A DNA stretch of 7,862 nucleotides from Deltaproteobacteria bacterium (lineage in GTDB: Bacteria > Desulfobacterota > Deferrisomatia > Deferrisomatales > Deferrisomataceae), in NCBI GenBank assembly GCA_013152215.1, contig JAADGT010000051.1, positions 1 through 7,862 on the forward strand, read 5' to 3'. The notes under the pieces were generated by a model, which saw only the letters and a program-made list of their open reading frames with translations, was not told where the DNA came from and made no database searches. The position numbers and the translations under genes were made by a program. Shown here piece after piece: positions 1-5,781 of the stretch (position 1 is its first letter; every line of letters begins with the position of its first letter).

Positions 1-735
1 GGCCTGGTAGAGGATCTCCGGGGCACCGTCGAGGAGAGGTTGCAGCACCGCTGGCTCGTGAACCGGGTGGTCGTGCCGGCCCGCTGGATGGCCGACGCCC
101 TGGTCTCTGCCCATCCCTGGGTTCCCCGGGGGGCTGTGCGGGTGGTCCTGAACGGGCGGAACCTCGAGGCGTATCCACCCGCAGGGGGCTCGGGAGAGGG
201 GGCGGTCGTGTTCGGGGTGACGAGCCAGCTGAGCCCGAGCAAGGGGCACGGGATCCTCCTCGAGGCGGCGGAGCGGTTGGCCAGGGAGGGGGCTCCCTTT
301 CGGCTGAAGGTGGCCGGTACCGGGGGGCTCCGCGCGGAGCTCGAAGACGGGGTGGCGTCCCGCGGCCTGGGTGACCGGGTGGAGTTCGTCGGGTTTCTCG
401 GGGACGTCCGGCCGTTCTTGCAGGGGGTGGATGCGTTCGTGCTTCCGAGCCTCAAGGAGGGGCTCCCCAACGCGCTTCTGGAGGCCATGGCCACGGGGCT
501 GCCGTGCGTGGCGTCGGACCTGCCGGGCACCCGGGAGGTGGGGGGCGACGCGGTCCTGCTGGTGCCCCCCGGGGATCCGGGGGCCCTGGCCGAGGCGATG
601 GCACGGATGTCGAAGGACCCCCAGCTTCGCCGGACCCTGGGGCCGAGGGCCCGGACGCGCGTGGGCACGATCTTCGCTCTCGAGGGGCAGGTCTCGGTGC
701 TGGAGCAGGTGCTGCGGGAGGTGGCCGGGCTGTGA
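1..735 (+). CDS. GT4 family glycosyltransferase, 5'-truncated by window edge
   Basis: The reading frame is open from base 1 to the TGA at 733-735, giving the last 244 residues of a protein whose start lies outside the window. It looks like a retaining GT-B glycosyltransferase of family GT4, which moves a sugar from a nucleotide-sugar donor to a growing glycan at the cytoplasmic face of the membrane. Visible signs are the linker motif VVLNGRNLEAY (family form: IPNGVD..RF), the donor-domain opening GVTSQLSPSKGHG, a glycine turn VAGTGG, and VEFVGFLGDV. The E-x7-E signature lies in KEGLPNALLEAM, with glutamates at codons 457-459 and 481-483 (residues 153 and 161 of the fragment). Most of the acceptor-binding N-terminal domain is missing, so the acceptor cannot be guessed. 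A TTG at 40 is in frame, but nothing marks it as a start and coding continues upstream. The stop overlaps the next gene's GTG by four bases. Family is secure; sugar specificity is unknown. Confidence 0.9.
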   Translation, partial: GLVEDLRGTVEERLQHRWLVNRVVVPARWMADALVSAHPWVPRGAVRVVLNGRNLEAYPPAGGSGEGAVVFGVTSQLSPSKGHGILLEAAERLAREGAPFRLKVAGTGGLRAELEDGVASRGLGDRVEFVGFLGDVRPFLQGVDAFVLPSLKEGLPNALLEAMATGLPCVASDLPGTREVGGDAVLLVPPGDPGALAEAMARMSKDPQLRRTLGPRARTRVGTIFALEGQVSVLEQVLREVAGL

Positions 736-1868
736 GGCCGATCCGGGTGGTGCGGGTGTACAAGCGGGTCGGGGGCGGCGGGGTGGCCCGGCGTCTGGTG
801 GAGCTGCTTCCACGCCTCCGCGAGGAGCTGGAGGTGCGGGTCCTGTGCTACCGGGGCCGGGGAGACCTGGCCGGGGCCCTGGAGCGGGACGGGATCCCGG
901 TGGACGTGATCCCCATGGGCTCGAAGTGGGCGCCCTGGAACGTGTGGCGGTACGTGGCCTACTTTCGGCGGATCAGACCCCACGTGGTCCACACCCACGA
1001 GTACACGGCGAACACGTTGATGGTCATGGCCGCCAAGTGGGCCGGGGTTCCCGTGAGGGTACGCCACGTCCACACCATGGAGCCCTGGGGCCGGGGGCGC
1101 CGGAGCTCGTCCCGGATCCGGGTGGACCGGTGGGCGGCCTCGAACTCCCAGCTGACGTTGGCGGTGAGCCGGGCCGTTCGGGAGCACTACCTGTCCCGGA
1201 CGGGGCTTCCGGCCCGATCGTGCCGGGTTCTGTACAACGGGGTGGACCTGAAGCGGTTCGGCCGGGCCCGGGAGGCCGGGCAAGGGTTTCGGAAGGAGTT
1301 CGGCATTCCGCCGGAGGCGCAGGTGGTGGGCACCGTGGGGCGGATCGCCGCCGGGAAGGGTCACGACCTGTTTCTCAGGGCCGCCGCCCGCCTCCTCCGG
1401 GAACGTCCCGAGACGAGGTTCCTGGTGGTGGGAGACGGCGGGGGGCGGCCCGGGGCGGAGGCGCTGGCAGGGGAGCTCGGTCTGGCCGGGCGGGTGGTTT
1501 TTCCGGGGCACCGGGAGGACGTGCCCGCCGCCCTGGGAGCGATGGACGTGTTCGTGTGCCCCAGCCGGTCCGAGGGGTTCCCCGGGGTGGTGCTCGAGGC
1601 CTTGTCCGCCGGGGTGCCGGTGGTCGCGTTCGATCTGCCGCCGGTACGAGAGGCTTTCGGCCGGAGCCGGTGCGGAAGGCTGGTCGCGGTGGGAGACGCC
1701 GGGGCGCTGGCCGCAGCCGTGGCGGAGCTGCTGGCGGACCGGGGGGCCCTGGGCTCGGCCCGGGCAGAGGCAGCGGAACGAGCGAAGGAGTTTTCCGTGG
1801 AAAGGACGGCGCTGGAGACCGTGGCGGTGTACCGGGAGCTCCTCGCCGGAGCGCCCGGGGGGCCGTGA
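732..1868 (+). CDS. GT4 family glycosyltransferase (378 aa)
   Basis: This is a complete GT4 glycosyltransferase of usual family length. The GTG start at 732 forms a GTGA overlap with the preceding stop and has GGAGG at 717-721, ten bases upstream. The frame stays open far upstream, but only this start gives a normal N-terminus: a beta strand (IRVVRVY) then a glycine loop GGGGVARRL at residues 14-22. The acceptor domain carries VVHTHEY (85-91), typical of GT4 proteins. The donor domain has the linker VLYNGVDLKRFG, VGRIAAGKGH (202-211, putative phosphate-binding R204 and K209), VVGDGGGRPG, and the E-x7-E pair E281/E289 in SEGFPGVVLEAL. There is no signal peptide or membrane helix, so it should be cytosolic or peripheral. 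The next ATG lies four bases after the stop. Family assignment is strong; donor and acceptor are unknown. The same strand also carries a 501-codon shadow frame, a by-product of high GC. Confidence 0.93.
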   Translation: MRPIRVVRVYKRVGGGGVARRLVELLPRLREELEVRVLCYRGRGDLAGALERDGIPVDVIPMGSKWAPWNVWRYVAYFRRIRPHVVHTHEYTANTLMVMAAKWAGVPVRVRHVHTMEPWGRGRRSSSRIRVDRWAASNSQLTLAVSRAVREHYLSRTGLPARSCRVLYNGVDLKRFGRAREAGQGFRKEFGIPPEAQVVGTVGRIAAGKGHDLFLRAAARLLRERPETRFLVVGDGGGRPGAEALAGELGLAGRVVFPGHREDVPAALGAMDVFVCPSRSEGFPGVVLEALSAGVPVVAFDLPPVREAFGRSRCGRLVAVGDAGALAAAVAELLADRGALGSARAEAAERAKEFSVERTALETVAVYRELLAGAPGGP

Positions 1869-1872
1869 GGCC

Positions 1873-2955
1873 ATGACGATCGTTCATATCACCAGTTCCC
1901 GGAACCGAAGCGGGGGGACCCGCCAGGCGCTGCTTCTGGCTGCGGAGCAGGTTCGCTCCGGCCACCGGGTGGTCCTGTGCGCTCCCCCCGGGGCCGGGAT
2001 CTTCGAGCTGGGAAAGGGGTGCGGAATCGAGTTCGTGCCGGTGCCGGCCGGCCCGCTTCGCTCCCAGTGGCGCTCCTCCCGGCGCCTCCGCGAGATCGCC
2101 CGCAGCAGCGGGGCCGACGTGGTCCATACCCATCACACGAAGGCTCACAACATCGCCCTCCTCGCCACGCTCGGGGGGAGGTTCCCGCCCGTGGTGGTGA
2201 ACCGGGGGGTGCTGTTCCGGCCGGAGTTCCCAATGAAGTTCCGAACCCGTCGGACGGCGGCGGTCATCACGAACTCACGGCGGGTGGCGGGCGTGCTGGA
2301 AGGCTGCGGCGTGGATCCGAGGAAGATCCACGTGGTGTACAACGCGCGGGTCCCGGCGGACCGGGAGAGCCTGCGCCGGTCCGGCCCCGCCCTCCGTGAG
2401 GAGCTCCGGCTCGGCAACGGGCCGGTGGTGGGGGCGGTGAGCAGTGCGAGGCCGGAGAAGGGCATGCAGTTCCTGGTGGAGGCGGCGCCCCAGATCCTTC
2501 GACACCATCCCGGGACGCAGTTCGTGTTGGTGGGGGCGGGCACGGACCGGTTCGTCCCTCGGCTCGAGCAGCTGGGGGTTCGCGATCGGTTCCGGCTGCC
2601 CGGGCACCGATCCGACGCCGTGGCGATCATGTCCCTGTTCGACGTGTTCGTGCTTCCCTCCGTGGACATGGAGTCGTGCCCCAACGTGCTGCTCGAGGCC
2701 ATGGACGTGGGGGTGCCGGTGGTCGGGTCGGACGTGGGGGGGGTGGGAGAGATCGTCGAGCACGGTCGCACGGGCCTCGTGGTGCCGAGGGGGGATCCCG
2801 GTGCCCTGGCAGACGCCGTGTGTACGATCCTGTCGCTCCCGGACAGGGGTCAGGAGATGGGCGAGGCGGGCCACCGAAAGATCTCCAAGCACTTCACCCC
2901 GCAGGACAAGTGCCGAAGGACCCTCGCGGTGTACGAGCGGGTCCTGGGGAGGTGA
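1873..2955 (+). CDS. GT4 family glycosyltransferase (360 aa)
   Basis: This is the third consecutive GT4 glycosyltransferase. It begins at ATG 1873, one of only two ATG starts chosen in the window, four bases after the previous stop, with only a weak purine-rich GAGG just upstream. The N-terminal domain has IVHITSSRNRSGGTRQA (nucleotide/acceptor glycine loop, G14-G15) and VVHTHHTKAHN (residues 84-93), closely resembling VVHTHEYTAN in its neighbour. The donor domain has VYNARVP where the family usually has PNGVD, then SSARPEKGMQF (R193, K196), LVGAGTD, and the E-x7-E pair E267/E275 in MESCPNVLLEAM. The linker lacks the usual NG-V/I-D sequence, so this copy is somewhat divergent. No membrane segment is seen. 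It probably adds one sugar within the same glycan; which one cannot be told. Codons for residues near G288 contain an eight-G run (2736-2743), but the frame is intact. Confidence 0.92.
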   Translation: MTIVHITSSRNRSGGTRQALLLAAEQVRSGHRVVLCAPPGAGIFELGKGCGIEFVPVPAGPLRSQWRSSRRLREIARSSGADVVHTHHTKAHNIALLATLGGRFPPVVVNRGVLFRPEFPMKFRTRRTAAVITNSRRVAGVLEGCGVDPRKIHVVYNARVPADRESLRRSGPALREELRLGNGPVVGAVSSARPEKGMQFLVEAAPQILRHHPGTQFVLVGAGTDRFVPRLEQLGVRDRFRLPGHRSDAVAIMSLFDVFVLPSVDMESCPNVLLEAMDVGVPVVGSDVGGVGEIVEHGRTGLVVPRGDPGALADAVCTILSLPDRGQEMGEAGHRKISKHFTPQDKCRRTLAVYERVLGR

Positions 2956-2956
2956 T
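2948..2956 (+). promoter_or_regulatory. Strong ribosome binding site for the first GT9-like gene
   Basis: GGAGGTGAT matches the anti-Shine-Dalgarno consensus without mismatch and lies over the end of the preceding gene, including its TGA. It precedes two adjacent in-frame GTG codons at 2959 and 2962. Spacing from GGAGG is 6 bases to the first and 9 to the second, so either could be used. An ATG at 2955 inside this region is in another frame and stops after nine codons. Confidence 0.7.
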
Positions 2957-2958
2957 GC

Positions 2959-3852
2959 GTGGTGCGGGTGGCGTGGGTCCGTGACTTCGTGCGCGCCGTC
3001 CCTTACCTTCTGACGCCGAGGACCGTGGTCCTACGGAGGTTCTCTCGTGCGTTGGGAGACAACCTCATGTTGACCCACCTGGCCCGCCGGCTGAGAGCCA
3101 GATGGCCCGGCCTGCGCATCGTGGTGGAGACGAACTGGCCGGAGCTGTTCTGGAACAACCCCCACGTGGCCGTGGCGGTCCGCTCCAAGGTGGCGCCGCG
3201 TTACGTTCGCCCGGCGTACCGGATCGACAGGGCCACCCAGGATCACATCCTCGATCAGCTGGCCCGGAGCATCGGTCTGCCCGACGACGGCGGTGAGCGG
3301 GCGGTGGAGGTGTATCTCAGCCAAGAGGAGCGGGAGAAGGCCCTCGAAGGTCTCCCCCGGAGCTACGTCGTGATCTGCCCGGTCGGAAAACGGACGGTGG
3401 CCGGGAACCGGAAGGACTGGGGGTTCGAGCGGTTCCAGCAGGTGGTCCGTTCCGAAAGGGGGGTGAGGTTCGTACAGATCGGCTCCCGGTCGGATCCCCT
3501 GCTCGAGGGGGTGATCGACCGGAGGGGTCTCCCCATCCGGTCGAGCGCCGCGGTTTTGGCGGGGGCGGAGACCGCCCTGTTGCTGGAGGGCGGGTTGATG
3601 CACCTGGCCCGCGCCGTGAACACGTCGGCCATCGTGATCTACGGTGGGACCGTGGCTCCCGAGGTGAGCTGTTACCACGAACACCTGAACGTGGCGGTGC
3701 GTGCGCCGTGCGGGCCCTGTTTTCGATCCCACGGCCGGGTCGGGGACTGCCACCGCCACGAGTGCATGGCCAAGATCCGTCCGGAGCTGGTTCAGGAGCT
3801 GCTGTCCCGGGTCCGGAGCGGGGTGAAAGGCGTGGTCGAGATCCCCTGGTAG
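2959..3852 (+). CDS. Glycosyltransferase family 9-like protein (heptosyltransferase-like)
   Basis: This 297-residue protein looks like a GT9 (ADP-heptose:LPS heptosyltransferase) relative, an inverting GT-B enzyme of the LPS core pathway. The N-terminal beta-loop contains VVLRRFSRALGDNLMLTHLARRLR, with the family's GD at residues 33-34. The middle holds VVICPVGKRTVAGNRKDWGFERF, matching the phosphate-contacting K/R-x-W..ERF segment. The donor motif reads LEGGLMHLARAV (E210, H215), where GT9 enzymes usually have NDSGPMHLAAAL. A cysteine cluster follows at C251-x2-C254-x9-C264-x4-C269, ending CMAKI; a four-cysteine tail of this kind is seen in part of the GT9 family. At about 300 residues it is slightly shorter than typical members. 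GTG 2959 is chosen as start; GTG 2962 is equally plausible. It follows the upstream GT4 gene by three bases and ends with TAG before the window's longest gap. The acceptor may be something other than heptose/Kdo core. Confidence 0.8.
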   Translation: MVRVAWVRDFVRAVPYLLTPRTVVLRRFSRALGDNLMLTHLARRLRARWPGLRIVVETNWPELFWNNPHVAVAVRSKVAPRYVRPAYRIDRATQDHILDQLARSIGLPDDGGERAVEVYLSQEEREKALEGLPRSYVVICPVGKRTVAGNRKDWGFERFQQVVRSERGVRFVQIGSRSDPLLEGVIDRRGLPIRSSAAVLAGAETALLLEGGLMHLARAVNTSAIVIYGGTVAPEVSCYHEHLNVAVRAPCGPCFRSHGRVGDCHRHECMAKIRPELVQELLSRVRSGVKGVVEIPW

Positions 3853-3940
3853 CGGGTTGGGGGAGCCGTGGATTCGCCGTCCCTGGGGCGTGACCCCGCG
3901 CGACGGCAGAAGAGGAGACCGAGGAGGCAAGGGGCCGCCC
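3853..3940 (+). other. 88-base intergenic gap, no clear promoter or terminator
   Basis: This is the longest non-coding stretch in the window; the other internal junctions overlap or are 3-4 bases apart. It contains a weak GGGG/CCCC hairpin (3885-3888 with 3894-3897, five-base loop) without a T-run, so a Rho-independent terminator is not supported. I find no convincing -35/-10 pair. Its 3' end holds purine-rich GAGGAGGCAAGGGG (3921-3934), the ribosome binding region of the next gene. The frame of the next gene is open back through the gap, with a possible TTG at 3857, but that extension is arginine- and glycine-rich with no family resemblance, so I treat it as untranslated. Confidence 0.55.
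3923..3934 (+). promoter_or_regulatory. Ribosome binding region that decides the pyruvyl transferase start
   Basis: GGAGG (3923-3927) is followed by AAGGGG (3929-3934), six bases before GTG 3941. Together with the typical family N-terminus that begins at that GTG, this favours 3941 over the in-frame TTG at 3857. Confidence 0.6.
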
Positions 3941-4777
3941 GTGATACTCTATTCCGTCCGTCGGCTGGATCGTCAGAATGTGGGAGATCTCTACTGTTCT
4001 CCGTTTACGTATTTTTCCTTCGGGGAAACGGAGGTCGTGGAGGTCGATATCGACGTCAAGGGGTGTTTTCGAGAGATACCGAAAGGAGAGACGGTCATCG
4101 TCGGCGGGGGAGGGCTCCTGAACGCTAGAAATAAGTGGAACAACAATCTAAAAAAGATTTTTGTCAGGAACAGGGTGATCGTTTGGGGGGCTGGGTTCAA
4201 TAGACACTATGATAGATCGGTTCGGAAGCCTCTGGACCTGATGGATGTGCTCCTGCTTGGGATTCGGGATTACACGGCGAAGTACAACTTCGTCCCCTGT
4301 CCGTCCTGCATGTTGCCGTTCCTGGAGGACCGTTACGAGGTGCGCCGTGAGATCGGGGTGTACGAGCACAAGAACGCGCCCATCTCGGACGAGAGCCTCG
4401 CCGGCTTCGAACGGATGAGCAACAAGACCCAAGACGTGGAAGGGGCGATCCGCTTCCTGGGGGAGTCGGGGGCCGTCGTGACCAACACCTACCACGGAGC
4501 GTACTGGGGTCTGCTCTTGGGGAAACGGGTCGTTCTGTACCGAAAGTTCTCGACCCGCTTCGATGGGTTCCCGTTTCCCCTGGCCGAGTTCAGCGGGAAC
4601 CTGGACCGCGACCTCTCCCGAAGCGCGCCGGCCCACGGGTACCTGGAGGCGTGCCGGAAGGCCAACGAATGGTTCGCCGGCCGGGTGGCCGAGGCGTTGA
4701 GCCGCCCGGTCTCCAGCCGGCCGTTCCCAAGGCGGCCCCGTCTGGGATCCGTGGAGAGAGAGGGCGACACCGCGTGA
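3941..4777 (+). CDS. Polysaccharide pyruvyl transferase family protein
   Basis: The 278-residue product resembles the polysaccharide pyruvyl transferase family (CsaB/WcaK-like), GT-B-fold proteins that generally transfer pyruvate from phosphoenolpyruvate to a sugar to form a ketal, though some members act as other transferases. Visible motifs are the N-terminal strand and NVGD loop (residues 13-16), VIVGGGGLLN (52-61, the family's glycine-rich loop), VIVWGAGFN (79-87), and the C-terminal VVTNTYHGAYWGLLLGKRVV with H185, matching the conserved T-x-x-x-H-G-x-x-x-x-x-x-x-G-x-P/R-V signature. The start is GTG 3941, chosen from its ribosome binding site and the motif-bearing N-terminus. The first ~380 bases are far less GC-rich than the rest and carry codons such as aga, ata and aaa that are rare nearby, suggesting foreign origin or recombination. 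The C-terminal tail (about residues 250-278) is arginine-rich. Its stop overlaps the next gene's GTG. It probably decorates the glycan made by its neighbours; pyruvylation itself is inferred. Confidence 0.82.
   Translation: MILYSVRRLDRQNVGDLYCSPFTYFSFGETEVVEVDIDVKGCFREIPKGETVIVGGGGLLNARNKWNNNLKKIFVRNRVIVWGAGFNRHYDRSVRKPLDLMDVLLLGIRDYTAKYNFVPCPSCMLPFLEDRYEVRREIGVYEHKNAPISDESLAGFERMSNKTQDVEGAIRFLGESGAVVTNTYHGAYWGLLLGKRVVLYRKFSTRFDGFPFPLAEFSGNLDRDLSRSAPAHGYLEACRKANEWFAGRVAEALSRPVSSRPFPRRPRLGSVEREGDTA
3945..4320. other. Low-GC island inside the pyruvyl transferase gene
   Basis: Counting 3961-4260 by hand gives 152 G+C in 300 bases (about 51%), with 60-base blocks as low as 43-45% (3961-4020 and 4141-4200). 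The block 4321-4380 is back at 65%, and other parts of the window reach 70-77%. The island contains A- and T-runs (for example around 4149-4162) and codons aga, ata, aaa and aat, which the neighbouring genes hardly use. It starts at the gene's start codon after the only sizeable gap and fades within the gene. Confidence 0.75.
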
Positions 4778-5781
4778 GAGCCCTGGTGATCCAACTGCGC
4801 CAGATCGGGGACGTGGTGCTCACCACCCCGATCCCGCGGATCCTGAAGGAGGCCTGGCCGGGGTGCTGGGTCACGTTCCTGACGGAACGGCCGAGCGACC
4901 GGCTGCTGGAAGGGAACCCCCACATCGACGAGATCCTGCTGAACGACCGCAGGGCGCCCTGGTGGCACACGCTGCGGTTGGGCGGCCGCCTCCGAAAGCG
5001 CCGGTTCGACGTCGTGCTCGACTTCATGGGAAACCCCCGGTCGGCCATCCTCGCGTTCCTGTCGGGTGCGGCCACCCGGGTCTCCTACCGGGCGCCGGGG
5101 CGGGGCGTTCTGTACACCCACCGGGTTTCGGGCGCTGGGGGCTACGCCGTCGAGATCAAAAAGAACCTCCTGGAGCCGTTGGGCATCCGGTCGGCCTGGG
5201 ACCGGCCGGAGATCTTCCTCACGCCGGAGGAGCGGAGCTGGGCGCGTTCGGAGCGGAGGCGGCTGATCCGGGGGGGCAGCGACCGGCTGGTGACCGTGGA
5301 CCCCTCCCACCGGCGCGTCACCCGGCGCTGGCCGGCCGAGCATTACGGAAGACTGTGTATTTGGATGGCCGAGCAGGGCTGGACCCCGGTGGTGTTGTGG
5401 GGGCCCGGCGAGGAGGGGGTGGCCCGGGCGGTGATGGAGGCCTCCGGCGGGGGGGCGGTGCTGGCGCCGGCCACGGACCTCCGGCAGATGGCCGCCCTGA
5501 TCGGGGCGGCGGACCTCCACGTGGGGAACTGCTCCGCACCGCGGCACATCGCCGTGGCGGTGGGCACGCCCTCGTTCACGATCCTGGGATCCACCAGCGC
5601 CGGCTGGACCCATCCGGCGCCCGAGCACACCCAGCTCGCCTTGGGTCTCGACTGCCAGCCGTGCAACCGGAACGAGTGTACCCGGAACGACCTCGCCTGC
5701 CTTCGTGGCCTCGCGCCGGAGCGGGTGGCCGGCGCGATCGGCGGGTGGGTGGAGGACGCCCTCGGTTGGAGGACGGCGTGA
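4774..5781 (+). CDS. Glycosyltransferase family 9 (LPS heptosyltransferase family)
   Basis: This 335-residue protein is a clear GT9 member (WaaC/WaaF/WaaQ type), of usual length. Such enzymes add L-glycero-D-manno-heptose from ADP-heptose to the LPS inner core in the cytoplasm. Its N-terminus is diagnostic: RALVIQLRQIGDVVLTTPI, with the IGD loop, then a long acceptor domain. The second domain opens with TVDPSHRRVTRRWPAEHYGRL (W186), the usual substrate-phosphate segment. The donor motif is HVGNCSAPRHIAVAVGTPSF (C253, H258); the family usually has an aspartate where C253 sits (GNDSGPMH). A cysteine cluster C294-x2-C297-x4-C302-x6-C309 precedes the C-terminal helix. The GTG start at 4774 overlaps the preceding stop as GTGA, with a GAGAGGG ribosome binding site about nine bases upstream. 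The stop overlaps the next GTG in the same way. Family is secure; whether heptose is the true donor is less certain given the changed aspartate. Confidence 0.9.
   Translation: MRALVIQLRQIGDVVLTTPIPRILKEAWPGCWVTFLTERPSDRLLEGNPHIDEILLNDRRAPWWHTLRLGGRLRKRRFDVVLDFMGNPRSAILAFLSGAATRVSYRAPGRGVLYTHRVSGAGGYAVEIKKNLLEPLGIRSAWDRPEIFLTPEERSWARSERRRLIRGGSDRLVTVDPSHRRVTRRWPAEHYGRLCIWMAEQGWTPVVLWGPGEEGVARAVMEASGGGAVLAPATDLRQMAALIGAADLHVGNCSAPRHIAVAVGTPSFTILGSTSAGWTHPAPEHTQLALGLDCQPCNRNECTRNDLACLRGLAPERVAGAIGGWVEDALGWRTA

Noticed and set aside
371..1876. 501-codon open frame on the + strand across the first two GT4 genes
   Set aside because: The product is dominated by Gly, Arg, Pro, Ala and Trp with no motifs and crosses two well-supported genes in another frame. 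It is the usual shadow of high-GC coding DNA.
2955..2984. ATG at 2955 overlapping the preceding TGA as a possible start of the GT9-like gene
   Set aside because: It is in a different frame and stops after nine codons; GTG 2959 or 2962 opens the real frame.
3885..3897. GGGG/CCCC hairpin in the intergenic gap as a terminator
   Set aside because: The stem is only four base pairs and there is no following T-run; in GC-rich DNA this is expected by chance.
3857..3940. In-frame TTG start at 3857 that would lengthen the pyruvyl transferase by 28 residues
   Set aside because: The extension is Arg/Gly-rich and unlike the family, while GTG 3941 has a good ribosome binding site and begins directly with the expected beta strand and NVGD loop.
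4489..5628. 379-codon open frame on the - strand opposite the pyruvyl transferase end and the GT9 gene
   Set aside because: Low-complexity Arg/Pro/His-rich product with no family resemblance, antisense to a clear GT9 protein.
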